Source: an uncultured Clostridium sp.
GTDB taxonomy: Bacteria > Bacillota > Clostridia > Clostridiales > Clostridiaceae
NCBI GenBank assembly: GCA_900540255.1
Contig: UQFE01000039.1
Location: forward strand, 1 to 19,037
Direction: 5' to 3'
Length of the DNA: 19,037 bases
Shown here: in pieces, positions 1 to 6,405 of the stretch
Layout: each line of letters starts with the position of its first letter
Position numbering within the stretch: the stretch's first letter is position 1
Program-made: the position numbers and the translations under genes
The notes under the pieces: model-generated
Told to the model about the DNA's origin: nothing
Database searches by the model: none
Seen by the model: the letters and a program-made list of their open reading frames with translations, nothing else

Positions 1-140
1 AGTTACAAGTAATAAGTGACAAGTTTAGGTTGAAACTCCTTTATTAGAAACTCCTAAAGGAGTTTCTAATAATATATTTTCAAAAATTTAGCATAAGCTA
101 AATTTTTTCCTTAACTTGTCACTTGCCACTTGTCACTATG
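1..140. repeat. Palindromic non-coding repeat block (MITE/REP-like candidate)
   Basis: Three nested symmetries are visible. An outer imperfect inverted repeat pairs 9-29 with 109-129 (17 of 21 positions match, built on AAGTGACAAGTT). A perfect 14-bp hairpin lies at 41-54/59-72 with loop TAAA, and a perfect 11-bp hairpin at 82-92/97-107 with loop ATAA is followed by T-rich sequence. The right flank (about 114-160) consists of degenerate 7-bp units, ACTTGTC/ACTTGCC/ACTTGTC and then AACTTCT/AACTCCT. No reading frame of note is present. This looks like a small dispersed palindromic element, possibly also acting as a bidirectional terminator. It may continue left of the window. Confidence 0.6.
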
Positions 141-177
141 AACTTCTAACTCCTAACTAACCAACTGGGATAGCAAT

Positions 178-221
178 AAAGCAACTGCAAAACCTATTTT
201 TAAGTTTGCAGTTGCTTTTTT
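178..221 (+). terminator. Rho-independent terminator of a gene to the left
   Basis: GCAACTGCAAA at 181-191 pairs perfectly with TTTGCAGTTGC at 205-215, extended by AAA 178-180 against TTT 216-218, and runs into six Ts (216-221). It must serve a plus-strand gene ending before the window or within the repeat block. From 222 to the first gene at 413 the DNA is plain AT-rich. TATAAT boxes at 338-343 and 345-350 have no good -35 partner. Confidence 0.85.
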
Positions 222-370
222 ATCTCAAAAGATCTATATTCTAATATTTACTATTATAGCATTATATTTAATAAGATATTTTAAGACTATAAGATTAATA
301 TGCATAAAAAAGTCAAAAATGCTTTTAATTTACTATTTATAATGTATAATAAATATAATGATTTATGAAC

Positions 371-390
371 AATCGTATTAAGATACGATT
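371..390. promoter_or_regulatory. 20-bp palindrome before the small membrane protein gene (operator or leader hairpin)
   Basis: AATCGTAT (371-378), spacer TAAG, ATACGATT (383-390) is a perfect 8-bp inverted repeat. It lies between the TATAAT boxes (338-350) and the Shine-Dalgarno site (397-406) of the 56-residue ORF. The placement fits an operator near the transcription start or a short leader hairpin; the binding protein is unknown. Confidence 0.4.
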
Positions 391-412
391 TATAAAAGAG
401 GGGGAATTAAAA

Positions 413-583
413 ATGGATGTTAATAACTTAACAGTAATTATTGCTTTGATAAATTTGGTTATTTTTATTGCAATTCCAATTGGTATAGTTATATTTATAA
501 TAAATATAGTCAAGAATCAAAAGAAAATGAAATCAGATATAGACTTATTAAATAAAAGATTAAGTGAATTAGAAAATAAATAA
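413..583 (+). CDS. Small single-span membrane protein with charged coiled-coil tail (unknown function)
   Basis: The 56-residue product starts at ATG 413. An upstream in-frame ATG at 365 lacks a ribosome-binding site and would translate the palindrome, whereas AGAGGGGGA (397-405) sits correctly before 413. Residues 7-33 form one long hydrophobic segment. Residues 34-56 are charged, with leucines (DLLNKRLSELENK) spaced as in a short coiled coil. This is the architecture of many small clostridial membrane proteins, and I do not recognise a named family. No partner gene is adjacent: the next gene is 220 bp away and seems to be a separate unit. No clear terminator follows it. Confidence 0.65.
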   Translation: MDVNNLTVIIALINLVIFIAIPIGIVIFIINIVKNQKKMKSDIDLLNKRLSELENK

Positions 584-804
584 TTTGTGAACAATCTTAT
601 TTTAATCTATGACGAGTTAATGTATTATAATGCGAATTAAAAATATTTATATTTATTTATTATTGACAGTTAGTATTAGTATAAAGTAGTGGATACATTA
701 AAACGAACTAAGTAAAATAATATTTAGTTAATAAATGACCATATTGTAAAAAATAAAATTTATAATATCTAAATAGTATTTTGATAAGAAAGGTTTGATA
801 TAGT

Positions 805-1242
805 ATGAAAAAATATCTGTTAGATAGTAATATAATAATTAATCTTTGGAAAAAAGATGAAAAAACATTAAATAAATTAATTAAGCAAAATAAACTTTTA
901 ATATTAGAAGAAGTACTAAAGGAATTATCAGTAAAAGAAGCTAAGATATATAGGAGTAAAGAAGTTTTAAGTGAAAGGTTTTGTGAATTATTACCTTTTG
1001 CTCTTAAAATTAATAAACAAGATATAAGTGGATTTTACTTTATTTTAGATTACACAATAAAAGAAAAATTTAAAAATAATAATTTATCAGAAAATGATTT
1101 TTTGCAACTATTTGCATGTTATATTAATAAAAATTTAATTTTAGTAACAGAAGATAAAGCATTATTGGAAATTGGAGGATGTATTGTTAAAAAAGAAAGA
1201 GTAATATCATTAAGTGATTTATATAATATTGAAAATGATTAA
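805..1242 (+). CDS. Orphan PIN-domain protein (putative RNase)
   Basis: The 145-residue protein has the PIN/VapC-like arrangement. The N-terminus YLLDSNIIINLW carries the first acidic residue (D7), followed by E36/E40 in a helix, the segment LSENDFLQL with D98, and ILVTEDKALLE with D117. These four acidic positions match the metal-binding site expected of PIN nucleases. The length is typical of a single PIN domain. AGAAAGG about 11 nt upstream is an adequate ribosome-binding site. No antitoxin-like ORF is seen in the 221 bp before it or directly after it, so a VapBC assignment is not supported. GAAAATGAT (1231-1239) can pair with ATCATTTTC (1275-1283) around the stop codon, but no T-run follows. 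The assignment rests on motif order. Confidence 0.65.
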   Translation: MKKYLLDSNIIINLWKKDEKTLNKLIKQNKLLILEEVLKELSVKEAKIYRSKEVLSERFCELLPFALKINKQDISGFYFILDYTIKEKFKNNNLSENDFLQLFACYINKNLILVTEDKALLEIGGCIVKKERVISLSDLYNIEND

Positions 1243-1294
1243 AAGATAAAATATTAAAGAAAAGATAAAATAAGATCATTTTCTAATTTATATA

Positions 1295-1323
1295 TTGAAG
1301 TGCAGTTATGGATATATTATAAT
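1295..1323 (+). promoter_or_regulatory. Sigma-A-type promoter for the glycine riboswitch transcript
   Basis: TTGAAG (1295-1300), a 17-bp spacer and a perfect TATAAT (1318-1323). The predicted start near 1330 falls just upstream of the first aptamer (1345), as expected for a riboswitch leader. Confidence 0.7.
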
Positions 1324-1344
1324 TTATAGGTATTTCGTTGATAA

Positions 1345-1503
1345 ATTTGGGAGATACTGTTTAAATATAGAGCCGAAGGGGAAAGTGCGGCAAACTCTCA
1401 GGCAAAAGGACCAAATTTTGAGAAAACTCTGGAAAGACTATTAAAAGCACCGACGAAGCAATCTTAAGTATAGTAGGAGAATCTTTCAGGTAAAAAGACA
1501 GAG
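1345..1503 (+). ncRNA. Tandem glycine riboswitch
   Basis: Two glycine aptamers lie in series. Aptamer 1 is closed by P1 ATTTGG (1345-1350) with CCAAAT (1411-1416) and holds the conserved stretches GCCGAAGGGG and CTCTCAGGCAAAAGGACC. Aptamer 2 is closed by CTCTG (1427-1431) with CAGAG (1499-1503) and holds CACCGACGAAGCAATC and CTTTCAGGTAAAAAGACAGAG-type core sequence. The linker is about 10 nt. This is the standard cooperative tandem arrangement. No terminator hairpin with a T-run is visible between 1503 and the start codon at 1556, so control may be at translation; I could not find a convincing sequestering sequence for the ribosome-binding site at 1543-1550. The downstream gene is a putative glycine transporter, consistent with a glycine-sensing leader. 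Confidence 0.93.
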
Positions 1504-1555
1504 ACGCAATTGTTTTAATAATTAGTCTATTTAGAAGTAAAGAAGGGGGATTTTT

Positions 1556-2164
1556 TTGGACTATATTACAATTTTAGAGTATATCGGTGTTTTTGCTTTT
1601 GCCGTATCAGGAGCAATAGTAGCTATTGAAGAGGAATTTGATGTTTTTGGAGTTTATATAATTGCAATAATTACTGCAATGGGTGGAGGAGTACTTAGAG
1701 ATATAGTTTCAGATGTAGGAATTCCAGTATTTTTTACAAGTTATATGACAATTCCATTTATTATTGCAGGAACTTTATTAGCTATATTTTTAAAAGGAAA
1801 TTTAAAATATAAGAATTTATTTGTATTTATAGATGCAATTGGACTAGCTGCCTTTTTTGTATCAGCAGCTGTTAAAGCAATCAATAGTAATTATAATTTT
1901 ATGTTATTTATATTTGCAGCTAGTATAACTGGAGTTGGTGGAGGAGTTCTAAGGGATATAATAACTAATAGAAAACCGCAAATTTTTAAAAATGATATTT
2001 ATTGTATTGCAGGAGTTATAGGTGTAACTATACTTTGGTTTATATATCCTATAATTGGGATGGAATCAGCACAATTTATAACTTTGATAATTATAGTACT
2101 TATTAGAATGATAAGTTATTATAAGACCATAAATTTACCAGTAATATGTAAAGAAAGAGTATAA
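1556..2164 (+). CDS. TRIC/UPF0126-family membrane protein, putative glycine transporter
   Basis: The 202-residue integral membrane protein consists of two homologous halves. Each carries the family signature: GGGVLRD at residues 43-49 and GVGGGVLRDI at 126-135. Hydrophobic segments fill most of the length, consistent with about seven transmembrane helices, and the size is normal for the bacterial family (YicG/UPF0126, related to TRIC cation channels). The start is a TTG at 1556, placed 5 nt after AAGGGGGA (1543-1550); no ATG fits better. It is a single-gene unit between the glycine riboswitch and the terminator at 2201. Riboswitch linkage has led this family to be considered glycine transporters; here the substrate is inferred from the leader, not from the protein sequence itself. 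Confidence 0.88.
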   Translation: MDYITILEYIGVFAFAVSGAIVAIEEEFDVFGVYIIAIITAMGGGVLRDIVSDVGIPVFFTSYMTIPFIIAGTLLAIFLKGNLKYKNLFVFIDAIGLAAFFVSAAVKAINSNYNFMLFIFAASITGVGGGVLRDIITNRKPQIFKNDIYCIAGVIGVTILWFIYPIIGMESAQFITLIIIVLIRMISYYKTINLPVICKERV

Positions 2165-2200
2165 AATTTAAGAAAAAGACTAAATATTAAAATGATGTAC

Positions 2201-2229
2201 GGTATGAGAAAAACTCTCATATCTTTTTT
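2201..2229 (+). terminator. Rho-independent terminator after the TRIC-family gene
   Basis: GGTATGAGA (2201-2209) pairs with TCTCATATC (2215-2223) in a 9-bp stem including one G-T wobble, followed by TTTTTTG. Confidence 0.85.
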
Positions 2230-2295
2230 GTTTTAGTATTTAACAATAAAAGGGTTATAAGTTAAATATAGAGATTATTTTTATAAAAGAATAAC

Positions 2296-2347
2296 TTGAT
2301 ATAAAATTTAATATAAATTATATAGGAGTATAAGCTGGGGGTATAAC
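2296..2347 (+). promoter_or_regulatory. Promoter and G-tract leader of the metal-sensor gene (possible autoregulation site)
   Basis: TTGATA (2296-2301), a 17-bp spacer and TATATA (2319-2324) form a plausible promoter. Downstream, GGGGGTATAAC begins at 2337. The G-run serves as ribosome-binding site (6 nt before ATG 2348) and resembles the G-tract half-sites bound by CsoR/RcnR proteins. Autoregulation is inferred. Confidence 0.4.
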
Positions 2348-2707
2348 ATGGATAGTATAAAAGCAATGGAACATGTTCATAAAAGTGATAATGGTAAGAG
2401 ATTTATTCATACTCATAAAAATGAAGAGGGACACACACATACACATTCTCACGAAAGTACAAAAGTTATATTGAATCGTTTATCTCGTGCAGCTGGACAT
2501 TTAGAAGCTGTAAAACGTATGGTTGAAGATGAGAGGGATTGTAGTGAAGTATTAATTCAGTTAGCTGCAGTTATATCAGCATTAAATGGAGTAAGTAAAA
2601 TAATATTGCAGGAACATATAGAAGGGTGCATAGTAGAAGCTATAGAATGTGGCGATAAAAGGCCTATAGAAGATTTAAATAAAGCAATAGCTCAGTTCAT
2701 TAAATAA
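2348..2707 (+). CDS. CsoR/RcnR-family metal-sensing repressor with His-rich N-terminus
   Basis: The 119-residue protein has a DUF156 fold core (about residues 37-119): NRLSRAAGHLEAVKRMVED, then RDCSEVLIQLAAVISALNGV, then LQEHIEGC. Cys65, His90 and Cys94 occupy the Cys-His-Cys ligand positions of copper-type CsoR; nickel-type RcnR instead uses Cys-His-His plus the N-terminus. His51 stands where Gln is common, which could matter for metal choice. An extra N-terminal arm of about 36 residues contains eight histidines (9, 11, 21, 23, 29, 31, 33, 35), including HTHTHSH, and probably binds metal. Apo-CsoR-family tetramers bind G/C-tract operators and release on metal binding. The adjacent Nik/Opp-like importer and G-tract repeats at 2820-2890 suggest that operon is its target. 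The cognate metal (Ni, Co, Cu or Zn) cannot be fixed from sequence. Confidence 0.9.
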   Translation: MDSIKAMEHVHKSDNGKRFIHTHKNEEGHTHTHSHESTKVILNRLSRAAGHLEAVKRMVEDERDCSEVLIQLAAVISALNGVSKIILQEHIEGCIVEAIECGDKRPIEDLNKAIAQFIK

Positions 2708-2728
2708 ATAGTTAATGATACCACGTTA

Positions 2729-2762
2729 AAAAAGAGAATTCGAATTGGAATTCTCTTTTTTA
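2729..2762 (+). terminator. Rho-independent terminator after the metal-sensor gene
   Basis: AAAAAGAGAATTC (2729-2741) pairs perfectly with GAATTCTCTTTTT (2748-2760) around a 6-nt loop. The A-run before and T-run after suggest it works in both directions. It separates the repressor transcript from the importer operon. Confidence 0.88.
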
Positions 2763-2819
2763 TATAATATTTTTTATGAAAACTAAAATTTATTTATTAT
2801 AAAAAAATATAAAACTAAT

Positions 2820-2890
2820 CCCCCTACCCAGGTTGTTGATAGTTGGTAAAAATGATAAAATCATGGTATAAAATGGTAAGAGGGTAGGGG
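2820..2890 (+). promoter_or_regulatory. G-tract inverted repeats flanking the importer promoter (putative metal-sensor operators)
   Basis: CCCCTACCC (2821-2829, with an extra C at 2820) and GGGTAGGGG (2882-2890) are perfect inverted copies 52 bp apart. In the AT-rich DNA between them lies a modest promoter: TTGTTG (2833-2838), 17 bp, TAAAAT (2856-2861). The downstream copy contains the ribosome-binding site (GGGG 2887-2890, 6 nt before ATG 2897). Two readings are possible. Both copies may be G-tract operators for the CsoR/RcnR-type repressor encoded upstream. Alternatively, if transcription starts upstream of 2820, the copies could pair in RNA and hide the ribosome-binding site. The first fits the predicted start near 2868 better. 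Confidence 0.55.
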
Positions 2891-2896
2891 AAGTTT

Positions 2897-4555
2897 ATGA
2901 AAAAAAAATCGTTGATAGTATCTCTAATAGTAAGTATGTCATTACTCATTGTAGGATGTAATAATGGAAAAAGTACAAGTGTGAAAAATAACTCTAAGGA
3001 TGATAATAGTATTTCAACATCTGCTAATAATGAGAATAATGATAGTAAGGACAGCATTACAGCATATGTTGGAAATAATATTTTTGAAAGTAGCTTAGAT
3101 CCAATTAAAGGAGCAATGAGTTATGGATATTCGTTTACAAATAATGCGTTAACACGAGTAAATCCAAATTCAGAATATGAAGGTGATTTAGCAGAAAGTT
3201 GGAGTATAAGCGAAGATTCATTAATTTATACTTTTAATTTAAAAAAAGATATTAAGTTTCAAGATGGATCAGATTTTACTGCTGAGGATGTAGTGTTCAC
3301 TTATGAAACAGTAAAAAATAATCAAGCAGATAATGAAAGTGTTGATCTTACAAGATTAAAAAGTGTAGAGGCTATAGATGATTATACAGTTAAATTTACA
3401 TTATCAGAGCCATATTCACCATTTTTTGATTCCATTGCATTGTTAGGAATTGTTCCAAGTGATGCATATGATAGTAAAGTTTTTGATAAATCACCAATAG
3501 GAACAGGACCATGGAAAGTAATTCAATATAATACAGATCAACAAATTATAGTACAAGCTTATGAAGAATATTACGAGGGAACTCCAGAAATTAAACAAGT
3601 AACATTTGTAAAAATGGATAGTAAATCAGCTTTTTCTAATGCTAAGTCTGGCCAATTAGATATAGTTATGGTAGATCCAAACTATTCTAAAGAAATAATA
3701 AATGGAATGCATTTAGAAAATCTTGAGACTATGGATGTACGTAATATTAGTTTACCATACTTACAAGAGCAAACAATGACAGATAAAGATGGTAATGAAA
3801 TATTAGTAGGTAATAATGTTACATCTGATATAGCTGTACGTAAAGCTTTAAGTATAGGAATAAATCGTGAACAAATAATTGAAAATGCATTAAATGGTGT
3901 AGGTAAAAAAGCTACTGGTTTTACAACTAATTTAGTTTGGGGAAATCCTTTAGTTTATGATGATAATCAAAAAGAGGAAGCAAAAAAAATACTTGAAAAA
4001 TCTGGATGGATAGATAGTAATGGTGATGGAATTTGTGAAAAAGATGGGATAGTTTGTGAATTTGATGTTTATGCACCATCTAATGATGAGCAACGATATT
4101 TATTAGGAAGTGCTGTTGCAGAAGATGCAAAAGAGTTGGGAATAAAAATAAATGTTAAACAAGGAACATGGGATGAACTTACAGTTAAAGCTAAAACATG
4201 TGGTATTATATGGGGTTGGGGACAATATAGTCCTACAGTATTAAAGTCATTATTTTATTCTGATTTATTTTTAAGTGGTGATTACGATAATACAATTGGA
4301 TATTCAAATAAAGAGGTAGATAAATTAATAGATGAAGCTATAGATTCTAATAATCAAGAAGAGGCAGTAGAAAAGTGGAAAGAAGTACAAACAGTTTCAA
4401 GTGAAGATTATCCATATTTATATATTGTAAATATTGAGCATAGCTACTTTGTAAATGACTATCTTGATATTTCTATAAACACACAAATACCACATCCACA
4501 CGGACATGGTGCACCAATTATTTGTAATATGAAGGATTGGAAGATTAATGAATAG
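2897..4555 (+). CDS. Nickel/peptide-type ABC importer substrate-binding lipoprotein (NikA/DppA-like)
   Basis: The 552-residue protein belongs to extracellular solute-binding family 5. The signal peptide ends in a lipobox LLIVGC with Cys21 as lipidation site, and a Ser/Asn-rich tether (about 22-52) follows, so it is membrane-anchored outside the cell. The domain core has typical features: SLDPIKGAMSYGY, LAESWSISEDSLIYTFNLKK, DGSDFTAEDVVFTYE and SPIGTGPWKVIQY. Near the C-terminus is HPHGHG (533-538), with three histidines in six residues, a plausible metal or metal-chelate ligand. The ribosome-binding site is the G-tract operator-like repeat. It overlaps the next gene by 8 nt and heads a five-gene operon. 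Nickel or another metal chelate is favoured by this motif and the metal-sensor neighbour; oligopeptides remain possible. Confidence 0.88.
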   Translation: MKKKSLIVSLIVSMSLLIVGCNNGKSTSVKNNSKDDNSISTSANNENNDSKDSITAYVGNNIFESSLDPIKGAMSYGYSFTNNALTRVNPNSEYEGDLAESWSISEDSLIYTFNLKKDIKFQDGSDFTAEDVVFTYETVKNNQADNESVDLTRLKSVEAIDDYTVKFTLSEPYSPFFDSIALLGIVPSDAYDSKVFDKSPIGTGPWKVIQYNTDQQIIVQAYEEYYEGTPEIKQVTFVKMDSKSAFSNAKSGQLDIVMVDPNYSKEIINGMHLENLETMDVRNISLPYLQEQTMTDKDGNEILVGNNVTSDIAVRKALSIGINREQIIENALNGVGKKATGFTTNLVWGNPLVYDDNQKEEAKKILEKSGWIDSNGDGICEKDGIVCEFDVYAPSNDEQRYLLGSAVAEDAKELGIKINVKQGTWDELTVKAKTCGIIWGWGQYSPTVLKSLFYSDLFLSGDYDNTIGYSNKEVDKLIDEAIDSNNQEEAVEKWKEVQTVSSEDYPYLYIVNIEHSYFVNDYLDISINTQIPHPHGHGAPIICNMKDWKINE

Positions 4556-5531
4556 AGTAAAATATATAAGTTCAGTATTTTTAAGAATGTTATCATTATT
4601 AATAGGAGTTAGTATTATTTCTTTTATTTTAGTTACAAATTCGCCTATAGATCCATTAACATCATATATTGGAGCAGAATCTACACTTTCAGTAGAGGCA
4701 AAGGAGGAAATTGCAGAGCATTGGGGGTTAAATGATCCACCATTAGAAAGGTTTGCATCTTGGGGTAAAAATGTTTTAAAAGGTGATTTTGGAACATCAA
4801 TAACATATAAGCAGCAAGTTAGTACAGTTATATTAGAGAGATTTAAATATTCAATAGTATTAATGTTAGTAGCTTGGTGTTTTTCAGGAATAGTTGGATT
4901 TTTAATTGGCATTTTAGCAGGTATATATAAAGGAAGTTTATTTGATAAAATTATAAAAATATTTTGTCTTGCATTGCAATCAGCACCAACATTTTGGATA
5001 GGTTTATTAATTTTAAGCTTATTTTCAGTATATTTAGGGTGGTTTCCTATAGGATTTGCAGTACCCATGGGTAAGTTATCTTTGAAAATTACAATTTGGG
5101 ATAGAATATATCATCTTATATTACCAGCATTAACACTTAGCATATTAGGTATTAGTAGAGTAACATTATTTACAAGACAAAAGTTAATAGAAATATTAAA
5201 TAGTGACTTTATACTTTTTGCAAAAGCGAGAGGGGAAAATACGAGACAACTAGTAATTAGACATGGGTTAAGAAATATAGCATTACCAGCTATAACAGAA
5301 CAATTTGCTTCATTTAGTGAACTTTTTGGAGGGATAGCATTAGCTGAAACAGTTTTTTCTTATCCAGGATTAGGTACAGCAACAACAGCAGCAGGATTAA
5401 ATGGTGATGTTCCTTTATTACTAGGGATTGCAATATTTAGTGCTATATTTGTATTTGTAGGTAATTTTATTGCAAACATATTATATGGAGTATTGGATCC
5501 AAGATTAAAGGAGGGAAAATACAATGGTTAA
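4548..5531 (+). CDS. ABC importer permease 1 (NikB/DppB-like)
   Basis: The 327-residue inner-membrane permease has the first hydrophobic helix at residues 11-30, a long extracytoplasmic loop (about 31-100), and five further hydrophobic segments. The cytoplasmic EAA-type loop that contacts the ATPases is at about 222-250 (FAKARGENTRQLVIRHGLRN), followed by AETVFSYPGLG and the usual C-terminal YGVLDPRLK. Size and motifs match the NikB/DppB/OppB subgroup. The start overlaps the lipoprotein gene by 8 nt and the end overlaps permease 2 by 8 nt, which implies translational coupling. It is expected to pair with the product of 5524-6390. Substrate specificity is not readable from the permease. Confidence 0.9.
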   Translation: MNRVKYISSVFLRMLSLLIGVSIISFILVTNSPIDPLTSYIGAESTLSVEAKEEIAEHWGLNDPPLERFASWGKNVLKGDFGTSITYKQQVSTVILERFKYSIVLMLVAWCFSGIVGFLIGILAGIYKGSLFDKIIKIFCLALQSAPTFWIGLLILSLFSVYLGWFPIGFAVPMGKLSLKITIWDRIYHLILPALTLSILGISRVTLFTRQKLIEILNSDFILFAKARGENTRQLVIRHGLRNIALPAITEQFASFSELFGGIALAETVFSYPGLGTATTAAGLNGDVPLLLGIAIFSAIFVFVGNFIANILYGVLDPRLKEGKYNG

Positions 5532-6390
5532 TAGCCACTTAAGAGTGTCAAGAAAAGGTAGGTTTAATATTTTTCCTAATACAAGGGCTAAGATAATATT
5601 TTATGTAGCAATTTCTACTGTATATTTATTAGTAGTATTTATTTTAGGAATTACAATGAATTCAAATAAATATGCAGTAGATTATTCAGCAAAATTTATA
5701 AGTCCGTGTTTACAGCATTTGTTTGGAACAGATTTTATGGGAAGAGATATGTTTTGGAGATGTATAAAGGGATTATCTAATAGTATTTTAATAGGAATAC
5801 TTGCATCTATAGTAAGTTCTTTTATTGCTCTTGTATTTGGAGTTTCTTGCGCTATTATTGGTGGGAAATATGATAAATTAATTAATTGGTGTGTTGATCT
5901 TTGTATGGGGATTCCACATTTGATTTTACTAATTTTAATATCATTTATGCTTGGAAGAGGGACAGTGGGAGTTACAGTAGCAGTAGCAGTTACACACTGG
6001 CCTGCACTTACAAGGCTTGTTCGTGCAGAAGTACTTCAGGTTCGATCATCTCAATATGTCCAAGCAGCCTATAAAATGGGGAAAAATAAATTTGAAGTTG
6101 CAGTTAATCACATTATTCCACATGTATTACCAGTATATTTAATTGGAGTTGTACTGTTATTTCCACATGCTATTATGCATGAAGCATCAATAACATTTTT
6201 AGGATTTGGAATTCCAGCAGAGGTTCCTGCAATTGGAGTTATCTTATCAGAAGCAATGAATCACATTACAACAGGAAAATGGTGGCTTGCAGTTTTCCCA
6301 GGATTAATGCTTTTAAGTGTTGTAATCTTATTTGATGTAATTGGAGAGAATCTTAAGATTTTAATTAATCCCAATAGCGGAAATCAATAA
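5524..6390 (+). CDS. ABC importer permease 2 (NikC/DppC-like)
   Basis: The 288-residue permease follows the DppC/NikC plan: a short basic N-terminus, one helix (about 24-44), the subgroup motif HLFGTDFMGRDMF (65-77), then about five helices. The EAA loop at 178-200 contains YVQAAYKMGKNKFEVAVNHI and ends at Pro199, with IMHEASITFLGFGIP following. GGAGGG lies about 8 nt before ATG 5524. It forms the heterodimeric channel with the preceding permease, and the next ATPase begins just after its stop codon. Histidines 158, 196, 200, 215, 219 and 247 are frequent for such a protein, although several sit at positions often polar in the family, so I would not read metal transport from them alone. Confidence 0.9.
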   Translation: MVNSHLRVSRKGRFNIFPNTRAKIIFYVAISTVYLLVVFILGITMNSNKYAVDYSAKFISPCLQHLFGTDFMGRDMFWRCIKGLSNSILIGILASIVSSFIALVFGVSCAIIGGKYDKLINWCVDLCMGIPHLILLILISFMLGRGTVGVTVAVAVTHWPALTRLVRAEVLQVRSSQYVQAAYKMGKNKFEVAVNHIIPHVLPVYLIGVVLLFPHAIMHEASITFLGFGIPAEVPAIGVILSEAMNHITTGKWWLAVFPGLMLLSVVILFDVIGENLKILINPNSGNQ

Positions 6391-6405
6391 ATGAGGAGAA
6401 TGTCT

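Noticed and set aside
1..140. CRISPR array
   Set aside because: The repeats are nested inverted repeats and short degenerate heptamers, not regularly spaced direct repeats with unique spacers.
584..804. Antitoxin gene or promoter upstream of the PIN-domain gene
   Set aside because: No convincing small ORF with a ribosome-binding site is present. A perfect TTGACA at 663-668 has no -10 box at usable spacing, and TATAAT at 626-631 has no -35.
2824..3057. Minus-strand ORF of 77 codons over the start of the lipoprotein gene
   Set aside because: It mirrors the strongly coding plus strand and the promoter, and has no ribosome-binding site or family resemblance.
4418..5068. Minus-strand ORF of 216 codons opposite the lipoprotein/permease junction
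   Set aside because: Plus-strand frames are certain from domain motifs; the antisense product has no recognisable features and no upstream signals.
6391..6405. Upstream ATG codons for the first importer ATPase
   Set aside because: ATG 6391 precedes the GAGGAG site and 6400 is only 1 nt from it; 6406 has normal spacing.
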